Shown here: piece after piece, positions 1-8,524 of the stretch | Layout: each line of letters opens with the position of its first letter | How positions within the stretch are numbered: the stretch's first letter is position 1 | DNA from: an uncultured Acetatifactor sp. | GTDB lineage: Bacteria > Bacillota > Clostridia > Lachnospirales > Lachnospiraceae | Direction of reading: 5' to 3' | Length of the DNA stretch: 64,000 bases | Assembly (NCBI GenBank): GCA_910579755.1 | Contig: CAJTVB010000003.1 | Coordinates: 1-64,000 of the forward strand | The notes under the pieces: model-generated | The model's input: only the letters and a program-made list of their open reading frames with translations | Database searches by the model: none | Told to the model about the DNA's origin: nothing | Position numbers and translations under genes: made by a program

Positions 1-789
1 TTACAGGTCCCCAAAGGGGAAGTGCCGGATATGGAAAAGGTACACTTATCCCACATCATAGCTAATCGACATTTATTGTATATGGATACAAAAGCCAGCA
101 GCAGTTCCGAATGTAAGCCTCCCACGGCTGATGAATTACTAAATTATTACACAAAGGATCAGCTGCGGATGCATTTTATGAGTTTGGGTCTGTCTTCCAA
201 AAGTGTAGGTTTTAAACCGCAGGTATTTATGAAAGATGAAGATCGGGTTGGCGTGGATATGGTTCTGAAAGACGGCAATTTAATAACCAATGTGTTTAAC
301 CGGCTCATCCGAACCTGCTTCTATGCTGTTCAGAATAATTGTGACGGAAAAATTCCCAAGGGCGAAGCAAGTGAACAAATAAGACTTATGACAGAGAAAA
401 CGGTTCTTAATTATGAGCGTTATATGTATAACCAGGAGTTTCATCGTATCTCTTATGTTTTAGATGACTTTATCCGGGGGGTAAACAAGCATTGGGTAAA
501 CAATGTAAAGATTGCAGATGCCACGAATAATGCGGAATTCAGAAAACAGCTTGTTATTGATTGTTTTTACGCCTGTAAGGTTATGGCAATATTAGTTCAT
601 CCAATCGCACCGGAAGGATGTGAAATGTTTAGAGAATATCTAAATTTGGGAGAAGAATTGTGGGATTGGAGTAATATATTTGAGCCGGTTTCTTTTTATA
701 TTGCAGACGTGGAAAATCATAAATTGAAGTATCTGGAACCAAGAGTGGATTTTTTTAAAAAGCATGATTGTCAACTGGTGGAAATGTAA
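1..789 (+). CDS. MetRS-like class I aminoacyl-tRNA synthetase, C-terminal part
   Basis: The reading frame is open back to base 1, so the gene starts outside the window. The visible part matches the end of a class I methionyl-tRNA synthetase: the stretch after the KMSKS loop, then the helical anticodon-binding domain (YVLDDFIRGVNKHW near window residue 160, MAILVHPIAPEGCEMF near 200). The KMSKS position reads KASSSSEC, so the canonical second Lys is missing. This suggests a diverged paralogue rather than the housekeeping MetRS. There is no C-terminal tRNA-binding (Trbp111-like) domain. Family level is fairly sure; the amino-acid specificity and whether it aminoacylates tRNA at all are not. Confidence 0.72.
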   Translation, partial: LQVPKGEVPDMEKVHLSHIIANRHLLYMDTKASSSSECKPPTADELLNYYTKDQLRMHFMSLGLSSKSVGFKPQVFMKDEDRVGVDMVLKDGNLITNVFNRLIRTCFYAVQNNCDGKIPKGEASEQIRLMTEKTVLNYERYMYNQEFHRISYVLDDFIRGVNKHWVNNVKIADATNNAEFRKQLVIDCFYACKVMAILVHPIAPEGCEMFREYLNLGEELWDWSNIFEPVSFYIADVENHKLKYLEPRVDFFKKHDCQLVEM

Positions 790-886
790 ACAGTCAATTA
801 CCCCACATATTCTTACTCAGATGATGGTACCCGTCCATGCTTCAGGGAACACTTTTGAATTTCCTTCAAATAAAATGTATTACAGC

Positions 887-914
887 TTGACTTTACTATG
901 GAATCCGTTACAAT
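887..914 (+). promoter_or_regulatory. Sigma-A-type promoter for the GNAT gene
   Basis: TTGACT (887-892), a 16 bp spacer and TACAAT (909-914) lie about 70 bp before the acetyltransferase start. Between promoter and gene an AAAAAGCC / GGCTTTTT pair (about 924-957) could fold into a weak leader hairpin. Read by eye only. Confidence 0.5.
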
Positions 915-986
915 GAATTCGTAAAAAAGCCTAGAGCCAGATACGAAAACAAGGGCTTTTTCCAGCAAAAGAAGGGAGTCTGTCAA

Positions 987-1442
987 ATGACCTTTGAAAA
1001 ACTGAATGAAAAAAATGTAGATGATTATATTGCATTTTTAAAGACTGCGATGCAAGAAGAGCCTGATATGATGACTGCCGAAAAAGTCGATGAGCAAGGC
1101 ATAAAAAGCAGAATTTCGGATCCTTTTTTCACCAAAACCACCTCTGTTCTTGCAAGGGAAAAGGGCAAAGTGGTAGGACGAATAGAGTATCATTTTTACG
1201 GCTGTATGCAGGATGGCTATCGGATGGCGTATGTAGACTGGGTCTACGTCCTGAAAGCGCACCGGCACAAAGGAATTGCGCAAATGCTTTTTGCGGAGCT
1301 TGAAAAAGATTGTAAAAAGCACAATATAGACCAGTATTATTTAATTCGCGCTACAAATGAAGCTGCGGACAGATTTTACAAAAATTTTCAGGATGCCGCG
1401 TTGAACGAAGCTCCTATCCTGCGAAAATACCTGAACGCATAG
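987..1442 (+). CDS. GNAT family N-acetyltransferase
   Basis: A 151-aa protein with the GNAT fold signature: the beta-4 strand (MAYVDWVYVLKAHR) leads into the acetyl-CoA pyrophosphate loop HRHKGIAQMLFAELE near residues 92-106, and a NEAADRFYKNF segment near 128 matches motif B. It should transfer an acetyl group from acetyl-CoA to an amine, but the substrate cannot be read from the sequence. AAGGGAG lies 9 bases before the ATG. The gene stands alone with its own promoter and converges on the MBOAT gene. Confidence 0.82.
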   Translation: MTFEKLNEKNVDDYIAFLKTAMQEEPDMMTAEKVDEQGIKSRISDPFFTKTTSVLAREKGKVVGRIEYHFYGCMQDGYRMAYVDWVYVLKAHRHKGIAQMLFAELEKDCKKHNIDQYYLIRATNEAADRFYKNFQDAALNEAPILRKYLNA

Positions 1443-1532
1443 TCAGCTCTGCCAAAAAGGAGGGCCATGACAAATTCTTTCACCTTTTGCGCACCTGTGG
1501 AACCTCTCTGGCACGGAGGATATCATATTTCC

Positions 1533-3035
1533 CTAAAACTGAAAATATATAAAGGTGGACGCGTCATATTCGGGACCATATATTCCGAAAATCAAAACTA
1601 CAAATATCAGACCATAATATACCAGCCAGCGAAACCAGATATTCTGCCGTGCCAATGTTCCCTTGAAATCCACATTTTGTTTTTTCTTATAGTCCACCAA
1701 AAGCAATACTGCCAGCCCCAGAAGCATCACAAAAAAGTTCTTTTCGGACAAAGCCATGGTTTGTATGCCCAACAGAGTGTCCGGATTGAAAAATGAAAAG
1801 AGCCCAATGTTATTGATACCGTGCCAAAGCATCCGCAAGGCTGTGGTAAAGCTTTCTGCCCGGAAAAAGAGCCATGTAAAATCCACAAGTCCAAAGGTGA
1901 TAATGCCCTGAAGCAGACGATAGCTGCCACACTGTGTGCGAATATGCAGTCTCTGTTGCAACCGGGTGCGAACAGGAAGGGTCAGATCTCCCGCCGCTTG
2001 ATATAGACCGTTGAGCGCTCCCCAGACCACAAAATTCCATCCGGCTCCATGCCAAAGACCGCTGACGGCAAAGGTAAGAAGAAGATTTCGATATTTCTTC
2101 CATTTACCGCAACGGTTTCCCCCCAGCGGAATATAGACATAATCCCGAAACCAGGTAGTCAGGGAAATATGCCAGCTGCGCCAGAAATCGCTTACCGTTG
2201 TGGCAAAATAGGGACTTTTAAAGTTTTTCGTTAACGTAAATCCCATCACCCTGGCGGCGCCTATGGCAATATCGGAATATCCTGCAAAGTCACAATAGAT
2301 CTGAAACGCAAAAAGCATGGTCGCCAGAAGAATCTGCAGACCGGAATAGACATGGTAATTGCCGTACACATCATTGACTAAAATCGCAATGCGGTCCGCA
2401 ATGACCAATTTTTGAAAAAAGCCCCAGCCCATCAAGAGAAGTCCGTCCTTTACCCGCTGAAAATCAAAGACATGGGGCTGGTAAATCTGATACATTAAAT
2501 TTTTGCTGCGTTCAATGGGACCGGCCACCAGCTGTGGAAAAAAAGAAATAAACAGCGCATAGCGCAGCAAATTTTTCTCCGCCGGAATTTCTCTCCGATA
2601 GACATCGATGATATAGCCCAGCGCCTGAAAGGTATAAAAGGAGATTCCCACCGGCAAAAGCACATCGACTACCGGCACCTTCACGGAAACTCCCATAAGC
2701 GAAAAGAGCTTTTCTATGCTTTCCACAGTAAAAACATAATATTTAAAGAAAAATAAAATCCCCAGATTCAGCGCTGCACATCCGGCCAGGCACCATTTTT
2801 CAGCCCTTTGCGGATGCCTGGTAAACCACTTCCCGCATTTGGACAGGAGCAGCGCACTGCCCCAGGTTGTCACCGTTGACGCCAAAATCAAAAGAGCATA
2901 CCTGGGATTCCAGCTCATATAGAAGAAGTAGCTGGCGCCCAACAGCCATAAGTATTTTACCCGCTGGGGAATGAAAAAGTATATCAATACAACAATTGGG
3001 AAAAAAATCAAAAAACTAACGGAATTAAACAGCAT
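1533..3035 (-). CDS. MBOAT family membrane O-acyltransferase (AlgI/DltB-like)
   Basis: A 500-aa polytopic membrane protein with about ten hydrophobic helices. The MBOAT core is clear: FWRSWHISLTTWFRDYVYIPLGG and then LWHGAGWNFVVWG, whose His (near residue 333) is the family's catalytic residue. Members move acyl groups, often acetyl, across the membrane for O-acylation of polysaccharides or teichoic acids together with an extracellular SGNH protein. Such a partner gene lies directly upstream (3093-4092), 57 bp away and co-directional. No dltA/dltC is present, so O-acetylation of a surface glycan is more likely than D-alanylation. GGAGGG is 7 bases before the ATG. Confidence 0.88.
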   Translation of the reverse strand: MLFNSVSFLIFFPIVVLIYFFIPQRVKYLWLLGASYFFYMSWNPRYALLILASTVTTWGSALLLSKCGKWFTRHPQRAEKWCLAGCAALNLGILFFFKYYVFTVESIEKLFSLMGVSVKVPVVDVLLPVGISFYTFQALGYIIDVYRREIPAEKNLLRYALFISFFPQLVAGPIERSKNLMYQIYQPHVFDFQRVKDGLLLMGWGFFQKLVIADRIAILVNDVYGNYHVYSGLQILLATMLFAFQIYCDFAGYSDIAIGAARVMGFTLTKNFKSPYFATTVSDFWRSWHISLTTWFRDYVYIPLGGNRCGKWKKYRNLLLTFAVSGLWHGAGWNFVVWGALNGLYQAAGDLTLPVRTRLQQRLHIRTQCGSYRLLQGIITFGLVDFTWLFFRAESFTTALRMLWHGINNIGLFSFFNPDTLLGIQTMALSEKNFFVMLLGLAVLLLVDYKKKQNVDFKGTLARQNIWFRWLVYYGLIFVVLIFGIYGPEYDASTFIYFQF

Positions 3036-3092
3036 TACGACTCCCTCCGGTATATCAATCCGACATGTTTACACATTTCTGTAAATTCAAGC

Positions 3093-4092
3093 CTACTCTT
3101 TCACCTGCCCAAAAAGCGTCTCCATGACAAATTGGGTCACTTTTTCGGCGCCTATACCGTTCAGGTGGTGATATCCGTTAAACGCATCCTCAAAATCTCC
3201 GGCGCTTAGGCCGATTTCGTCGTAATGCAGGTTGCAGTCCAGATAATACACTCCTTCGCTCTCGGCAAGAGCAGAAACTTGTTTCATTTGACTGTCATAA
3301 TTGATAGATCGGATGTACACATCATACATGGGAGCCATAACTACGTAAAAAGGAATCCCTTCCTTTTGACACAGCTGGGCCAGCTTGTGGAAATAGCGTT
3401 CATTGGCCTTTGAGATAACCCATTCAGAAGGATTATACTCTGCCTCGGCATAACGCTGAGCCGTCTCCTCCGACATAGAAGACTGACTGGGATGAAAGGG
3501 TGAAAAGTCCCTTATACCCCCCCCCCAAGTAAAAATTCAAATTGGAGCCAATGGTCGTTATATCCGCCCAGTTGCCATGACACCTGGCAATCGGAAGCAA
3601 CGCATAACTCCAGTTTCGGCGCTCATACTGCTCCATCACAGCCTCCAGCTTCGTCAGACCAAAGCGCATCCCGTCGATATTGGATTCCTTCTTCCAGTCC
3701 CGGTCAGGGGTTTCGCCATACCGGTAGTTATCATTATTGTCCAGTGAAAAGGCCTCCAGAATCACAGCCTCCGGCTTTTGATAGTGCAATGCTTCTTTTA
3801 CATTAAAATAGGCCTGCACCGTATTTTGAGAATTTGTGGACAGAAGATAGCTGCTCTTTCCCGTTGTCCGCAAAATAACGGCAGGATCAAAGGTAGAGTA
3901 GGCATGACTGCTGCCCACCACCAAAATCTGCGCCTCTCCATCCTTCAGCGCATAAAAACGGCGCCAGGTGCGGAAAATTCCGTTGGAAGGATACAAAAGC
4001 AAAACCGATATTCTCAAGCCAGCCAGAAGAAACAAAACAAACACAAGCCCCTTCAAAAAATATTTTCGTTTTTCCCCCCGGTTTTTTCTCAA
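3093..4092 (-). pseudogene. SGNH/AlgX-like acyltransferase partner, frameshifted at a G tract
   Basis: Two overlapping frames form one protein of about 330 aa. The 5' part (to about 3517) has an N-terminal membrane anchor and the block-I-like motif VVGSSHAYSTFDP of SGNH acyltransferase partners of MBOAT proteins. The 3' part (from about 3516) holds the C-terminal half, including the ending YYLDCNLHYDE...FNGYHHLNGIGAEKV. The break sits in a run of ten G (coding strand). Nine G would give a continuous reading: ...NFYLGGG, then IRDFSPFHPSQSS, then MSEETAQ. The start is a TTG at 4092. The partner MBOAT gene follows. It could be a genuine off-phase allele, a dead gene, or a sequencing error in the homopolymer. 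Confidence 0.75.
3517..3526 (-). repeat. 10-bp homopolymeric G tract at the frameshift point
   Basis: Ten consecutive C on the + strand (G on the coding strand) inside the SGNH gene. Loss of one G restores the frame. Tracts like this are classic slipped-strand sites, and also classic assembly error sites. Confidence 0.8.
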
Positions 4093-4098
4093 AAGTGT

Positions 4099-4107
4099 CC
4101 CCCCCCC
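4099..4107 (-). promoter_or_regulatory. 9-G tract in the ribosome-binding region of the SGNH gene
   Basis: Coding strand reads AAGGGGGGGGGACACTT followed by TTG. The G run forms the only Shine-Dalgarno-like sequence and lies six bases before the TTG start, so its length would change the RBS core and spacing. A second TTG upstream (4120) opens another frame through the tract. Confidence 0.45.
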
Positions 4108-4130
4108 TTATCCTGACCAAACTGCTTTCT

Positions 4131-5435
4131 CTACTTCATCATCTCCAGCAGCACCTCTCTGGCTTTCTCCAGCTGATTGTCAGGATGATCTTCGCTTCCA
4201 TAATAAGCCTCTCCGTCAAATGGACATTCTATGTCAGGCTCAATTCCGATGCCATGGATATTATTACCTTTGGGAGTAAAATAGGAGCTGATTGTGATCT
4301 TCACGGCTGACCCGTCCATGAAAGACAGAATCTGCTGTACAATGCCCTTACCAAAGGTAGTGGTACCCACAAGGGTACCGATGCCGTAATCCTTGATGGC
4401 TCCCGCCATGATCTCGGAAGCGCTGGCAGAATTTCCGTCTACCAGTACGGTCATGGGCACCTCCAGCTTTCTTTTGCCATCACAGGTGTATTCGGTCCGT
4501 TTTCCTTCCTTATTTTCTGTATATACGATCATGCCCTCCGGCAAAATCATTCTGCACATTTCCACCACGGCATTGACGCTTCCTCCCGGATTACCCCGTA
4601 GATCCAAAATCAGCCCCTTCATACCGGAACCTCTGGCAGTGGCCAGGGCATCGGCAAACTGATCGATGGAAACCTCATCAAACTCCGTGAGCTCAATATA
4701 GGCAATATCGTCCTCCAGCATAGTCAGCTTGACGGTTGGCGCTTCCACCTTTCGCCGGGTCAGCGTAAACTCCAGGTAATCTGTTTCACCCATTCGGACA
4801 ATGGTAAGCGTCACCTGTGAGTTTTCCGGTCCCTTGATCAGCCCCACAGCCTCTGTAACCGACATGCCGTAGGTAGACACACCTTCCACCTCATAGATAA
4901 TGTCATCCGTCCTTAGCCCCGCCTCCTGGGCCGGCGTTCCTTCAATGACTCCGCTGATTTTGGGAAGACTGGTGGCAGTGTCCAGCGTTACATAAGCGCC
5001 GATCCCATAATAAATCCCCTCCGTCTGCTGCAGAATCTCTTCCAGCTCTTCGGCAGAGTAATATTCCGAATAAGGGTCCTGCAGCGCCCACAAAAGTCCT
5101 CTGTACAATCCCTCCTGAAGCTCCTCATTGGATACCTCATGCAAATAAAAATACTGATGGATTGTATTCTCCAGACTCTGAAGCTTATTGATCAGCTCAG
5201 CATCAATGGCTGAGCCCTCATTCAGTCTCACCGAGGATCCGGCATTTCCTCTGGCTTCGAGAGATTCCTGGACGCCGATCCCAAATATGCAGATGGCAAC
5301 CACCAAAAGCGCCCCCGCAATGCCCGTAATCATTCCCGCAAGAAACAGTCCCTTGCCGCTTCCTTTCTCGCTCTCCGGCTTTCGTGATGGCAATTCTTTG
5401 CTCATGTGGTCAAAATATGCCTGATTCTCATCCAT
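4131..5435 (-). CDS. ctpA: S41 family C-terminal processing peptidase
   Basis: A 434-aa membrane-anchored protease. Order: cytoplasmic N-terminus, one membrane helix (about residues 28-54), a PDZ domain (about 140-225, ISGVIEGTPAQEAGLRTDDI) and the S41 catalytic domain. The dyad is visible: Ser in GNSASASEIMAG (near 338) and Lys in TTFGKGIVQQ (near 363). Ctp proteases cut extracytoplasmic proteins, often cell-wall hydrolases, at hydrophobic C-termini. It follows the M23 hydrolase and ftsEX in the same direction, the order seen in many Firmicutes, which suggests it trims that hydrolase or its regulator. Confidence 0.93.
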   Translation of the reverse strand: MDENQAYFDHMSKELPSRKPESEKGSGKGLFLAGMITGIAGALLVVAICIFGIGVQESLEARGNAGSSVRLNEGSAIDAELINKLQSLENTIHQYFYLHEVSNEELQEGLYRGLLWALQDPYSEYYSAEELEEILQQTEGIYYGIGAYVTLDTATSLPKISGVIEGTPAQEAGLRTDDIIYEVEGVSTYGMSVTEAVGLIKGPENSQVTLTIVRMGETDYLEFTLTRRKVEAPTVKLTMLEDDIAYIELTEFDEVSIDQFADALATARGSGMKGLILDLRGNPGGSVNAVVEMCRMILPEGMIVYTENKEGKRTEYTCDGKRKLEVPMTVLVDGNSASASEIMAGAIKDYGIGTLVGTTTFGKGIVQQILSFMDGSAVKITISSYFTPKGNNIHGIGIEPDIECPFDGEAYYGSEDHPDNQLEKAREVLLEMMK

Positions 5436-5515
5436 ACCGACTCCTCCTTCATCATTTTACCCCGCATCCGCCTCTTTAGACACCCCTGCATTCCCAAAAT
5501 CTTTCCATCTGCTTC

Positions 5516-6739
5516 TTATTGGCTCAGATAATTCCATGGTGATACATATGATCCGTTCAGCCGCACGCTGAAGTGAAGATGCGGTCCTGTAGTACGACCT
5601 GTGCTCCCCACCGCAGCAATAGTCGTCCCCCTGGCAACTACATCATCCTTTGACACATAAAGGGCAGAAGCATGCATGTATATGGTATATAATCCACCTC
5701 CGTGATCTATCATCACATAATTACCCATGGTAGAGCTGTAATCCGCCGCCACCACAATCCCGTCATAAGCCGCATAAATAGCTGTCCCCGTAGGCGCCGC
5801 AAAGTCCACACCGTTATGAAACTGATTGATTCCCAGCGTGGGATGAATCCTGTCGCCGTATGGACTGGTTATCCTGGTATAAGTGGCCATGGGAAATTTA
5901 AAGACGCCGCCATCATAGGTCAGTACAACACCGCTGGAAGCCAGAATCCTCTGCTTTTCTTCCTCTATGGCGGCCTCCAGGGCGGCAATCATCTCCTCCT
6001 GGGCCTGTATTTCCTCCTCGTATTCCTGAATAGCCTGCTCCTTGGTGCTGATATCCGTCTCATATTTCACGATATCCTGGGTCTTCTGAGCAATCAACTC
6101 CTCCAGATTCTGCTGTTCCAGCTCAACGCCGGCCTTTGTCTCATCCAGAATCTCCTTTTCCAGCTCCAGCTGCCTCTTACACAGCTCCACATACTCCCTG
6201 GTTCTGATATAGTCCTGCCAGATCTGCTTGTCATAAGCCATCACTTTTTCCACGAAATCCGCTTTATTGAGAAAATCTCCAAAGCTGCTGGCCCCTGCCA
6301 GCATATCCATCAGCTGAGGGTCTCCTCTCTCGTATGTCATCCGAACGTGGATCATCATGGATATTTTCTGGCTTTCCTCTCTCTCTATTGCCGCCTCCAG
6401 CTGAGCCTCTGCCTCTGTGATCTCCGCCTCCTTGACCGTAATTCTCTGCAAAAGATCAGTAATCCTCTCCTCAATGATCGTCAGATTTTTGTCCAGCTCC
6501 ATTACATAGTTTTTCAGATTTGTCCGCTGGGCCTCCAGCTCCTTCTTGATCCCCTGTATGTCGCTCAGACTGTTCTTAAGCGCTTCCTTTTCCTTCTCCG
6601 CCTGATCAATCTGCGCTTCCTTCTCTTTAATGCTGTCCGAAGTCACCGCTGCTGCCTTCTGCAACGGCACACTTAAGAAAATCGAAGCACACAGCACAGC
6701 GCAGACAGCGCGAAAAAATTGGTTTTTCCTCTTTCTCAT
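5516..6739 (-). CDS. EnvC/PcsB-like murein hydrolase, coiled coil plus M23
   Basis: A 407-aa exported protein. Start taken at MRKRKNQFF because AGGAG lies 6 bases upstream and a signal peptide (to about residue 32) follows at once. Residues 35-265 are almost continuous coiled coil; about 290-405 is a LytM/M23 endopeptidase domain with zinc ligands FHNGVDFAAP and HLHFSVR. Both HxxxD and HxH are kept, so it should be an active hydrolase, unlike E. coli EnvC. Directly behind ftsEX, it is the expected septal hydrolase activated through the coiled coil by the FtsEX ATPase cycle. Confidence 0.9.
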   Translation of the reverse strand: MRKRKNQFFRAVCAVLCASIFLSVPLQKAAAVTSDSIKEKEAQIDQAEKEKEALKNSLSDIQGIKKELEAQRTNLKNYVMELDKNLTIIEERITDLLQRITVKEAEITEAEAQLEAAIEREESQKISMMIHVRMTYERGDPQLMDMLAGASSFGDFLNKADFVEKVMAYDKQIWQDYIRTREYVELCKRQLELEKEILDETKAGVELEQQNLEELIAQKTQDIVKYETDISTKEQAIQEYEEEIQAQEEMIAALEAAIEEEKQRILASSGVVLTYDGGVFKFPMATYTRITSPYGDRIHPTLGINQFHNGVDFAAPTGTAIYAAYDGIVVAADYSSTMGNYVMIDHGGGLYTIYMHASALYVSKDDVVARGTTIAAVGSTGRTTGPHLHFSVRLNGSYVSPWNYLSQ

Positions 6740-6798
6740 AAAGCTCCTACTATTAAGGCTTGCCGCCAGACCCTGCACAGGCCTGCAGATCAGCAGCC

Positions 6799-7746
6799 CT
6801 ATACATGCAGATGTTTTCTTACCGTGGTGATACTGCCCAGGAAACCGATCCCCACCCCCAGCAACAGAGATGCCGGTGCCAGAACGCCAAATACCTCATC
6901 CATAGACAGGAAATTCATGAAGTTGCTCAACACCTCAAATCTCTCTCCAATATATGCCAGCACCTGATTATACAGACTATAGAGCAGACCTAAAGGAACC
7001 GCCGCTCCCAAAAGTCCGATCAGCATACCCTCCAGCACAAAGGGCGCCCTGACAAAGAAATCCGTGGCCCCGATATATTTCATAATATTGATCTCCGCAG
7101 ACCGTACGGAAATGCCCACCGCAATGGTATTGCCGATCAGAAAAACGCTGACCGCCAGCAGAACAATAATGACGCCCAGAGATACATAAGCAATCAACAG
7201 ATTAACTCCGCTGAGGGTATCCGCCGTGAGCTCCGAATAGTTCACCTGGCGCACCTCCGGAATAGAATTCAGCCAGTTCACCAGAGCGCTCTGCATGGAA
7301 ACATCGCTCAGATACACCTCATAAATATTGTCGCCGGCCAAAGGGTTCTCCGGAAATCCCTCCGCATAATATTCACCGTAAAAGTTGGTGGCAAAGTCCC
7401 TCCAAAGAACATCATCCGGAATAAATTTAACTTCGGACACCTCCACCCTGGCTGCAATCATCTGACCGATCTCCTCGATCCGCTCATCCGTGGGGATCTG
7501 CCCCTCCGTATGGCTTTCACAAAAGTCTCCTATAGGTCCCTCCTCACTGTGAAAAAACACCGTAACGGACACTCCCTCCTCGGCCTTCATTACCATGCTC
7601 TGAAAATTTGATACTATAGCGTAAAACAGCCCGAACAGAAAAAGACACACGGAGATCGTGGCGATAGATATCAGCGAATACCATTTGTTCCGAAAAATAT
7701 TGGCGAAGCCCTGTCTGATGGTATAAAATAAAGTGCTAATCTTCAT
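6799..7746 (-). CDS. ftsX: FtsX, permease-like cell division protein
   Basis: A 315-aa protein starting at MKISTLFYTIRQG, whose ATG lies 11 bases inside the end of ftsE. It has the FtsX layout: membrane helix near residues 23-45, an extracellular domain of about 120 aa, then three C-terminal helices (LIAYVSLGVIIVLLAVSVFL, and two more after the NIMKYIGATDFFVRAPF motif). FtsX carries the ATP-driven signal from FtsE across the membrane to a murein hydrolase, here presumably the M23 protein encoded next. Confidence 0.95.
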   Translation of the reverse strand: MKISTLFYTIRQGFANIFRNKWYSLISIATISVCLFLFGLFYAIVSNFQSMVMKAEEGVSVTVFFHSEEGPIGDFCESHTEGQIPTDERIEEIGQMIAARVEVSEVKFIPDDVLWRDFATNFYGEYYAEGFPENPLAGDNIYEVYLSDVSMQSALVNWLNSIPEVRQVNYSELTADTLSGVNLLIAYVSLGVIIVLLAVSVFLIGNTIAVGISVRSAEINIMKYIGATDFFVRAPFVLEGMLIGLLGAAVPLGLLYSLYNQVLAYIGERFEVLSNFMNFLSMDEVFGVLAPASLLLGVGIGFLGSITTVRKHLHV

Positions 7747-8479
7747 CGATGTATTCGCCTCCCTCCTCGTCGCTGACAATCACGCCCTTACGCATGGTGA
7801 TTACACGCTTATGCATAGCATTGACGATCTCCCGGTTATGGGTTACCACCACCACAGTAGTGCCGCTCTCGTTTATTTCCTCCAAAAGCCCCATGATCTC
7901 CCAGGAATTTTTGGGATCCAGATTTCCGGTGGGCTCGTCTGCCAGCAATATAGAGGGCCTGTTCACCAGCGCTCTGGCCAGCGCCACCCGCTGCTGCTCT
8001 CCTCCTGACAGCTCCTTTGTCTTTGCCTTGTACTTTCCCGCCAGACCCACGGTAGCCAATATGGCAGGGACATTTCTCCTGATCTCCATGGCAGGAGTCT
8101 CCACAATCCGCTGGGCAAACGCCACATTCTCATACACATTTCTGTCATTGAGCAGACGGAAATCCTGAAAGACTACTCCCAGATTACGCCGAAACCGCGG
8201 CACCTGTCTGTGCTTCAGCTTTGCCAGATCGCTGCCCATCACATAAACCTCTCCGCTGGTAGCCGTAAGCTCTCTCAGCAGAAGCTTGATCAGGGTGGAT
8301 TTTCCTGAGCCGCTGTCCCCTACGATAAAAACAAATTCTCCTTTTCCAATGCCCAGGGTGATGCCGTTCAGCGCCGGAGAACCGGTGGAATATACCTTTC
8401 TCACATTATCCAGATAGATAACGCCCTTTTCCTCTATCAGCTTCTCCCGCCTCTTCCTCAGCAGTTCCTTCTTTCCCAT
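7736..8479 (-). CDS. ftsE: FtsE, cell division ABC-type ATPase
   Basis: A 247-aa ATPase with Walker A GDSGSGKST (near residue 54), signature LSGGEQQRVALARA, Walker B ILLADEPTGNLD and the H-loop VVVVTHNRE. Compared with the usual ~228 aa it has a basic N-terminal extension (KKELLRKRREKL). It pairs with FtsX to gate septal peptidoglycan hydrolysis. GGGAGGA lies 9 bases before the ATG. The regulator gene ends only 45 bp upstream, so the two may share a transcript. Confidence 0.95.
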   Translation of the reverse strand: MGKKELLRKRREKLIEEKGVIYLDNVRKVYSTGSPALNGITLGIGKGEFVFIVGDSGSGKSTLIKLLLRELTATSGEVYVMGSDLAKLKHRQVPRFRRNLGVVFQDFRLLNDRNVYENVAFAQRIVETPAMEIRRNVPAILATVGLAGKYKAKTKELSGGEQQRVALARALVNRPSILLADEPTGNLDPKNSWEIMGLLEEINESGTTVVVVTHNREIVNAMHKRVITMRKGVIVSDEEGGEYIDED

Positions 8480-8524
8480 TCAAATTCCTCCCGCTCCGCA
8501 CCGGCGGACCGTATCTCAAATAAT

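Noticed and set aside
3517..3526. Programmed ribosomal frameshift instead of a mutation
   Set aside because: A G run can promote slippage, but I see no stimulatory pseudoknot or SD at the right distance; length variation or a sequencing error is simpler.
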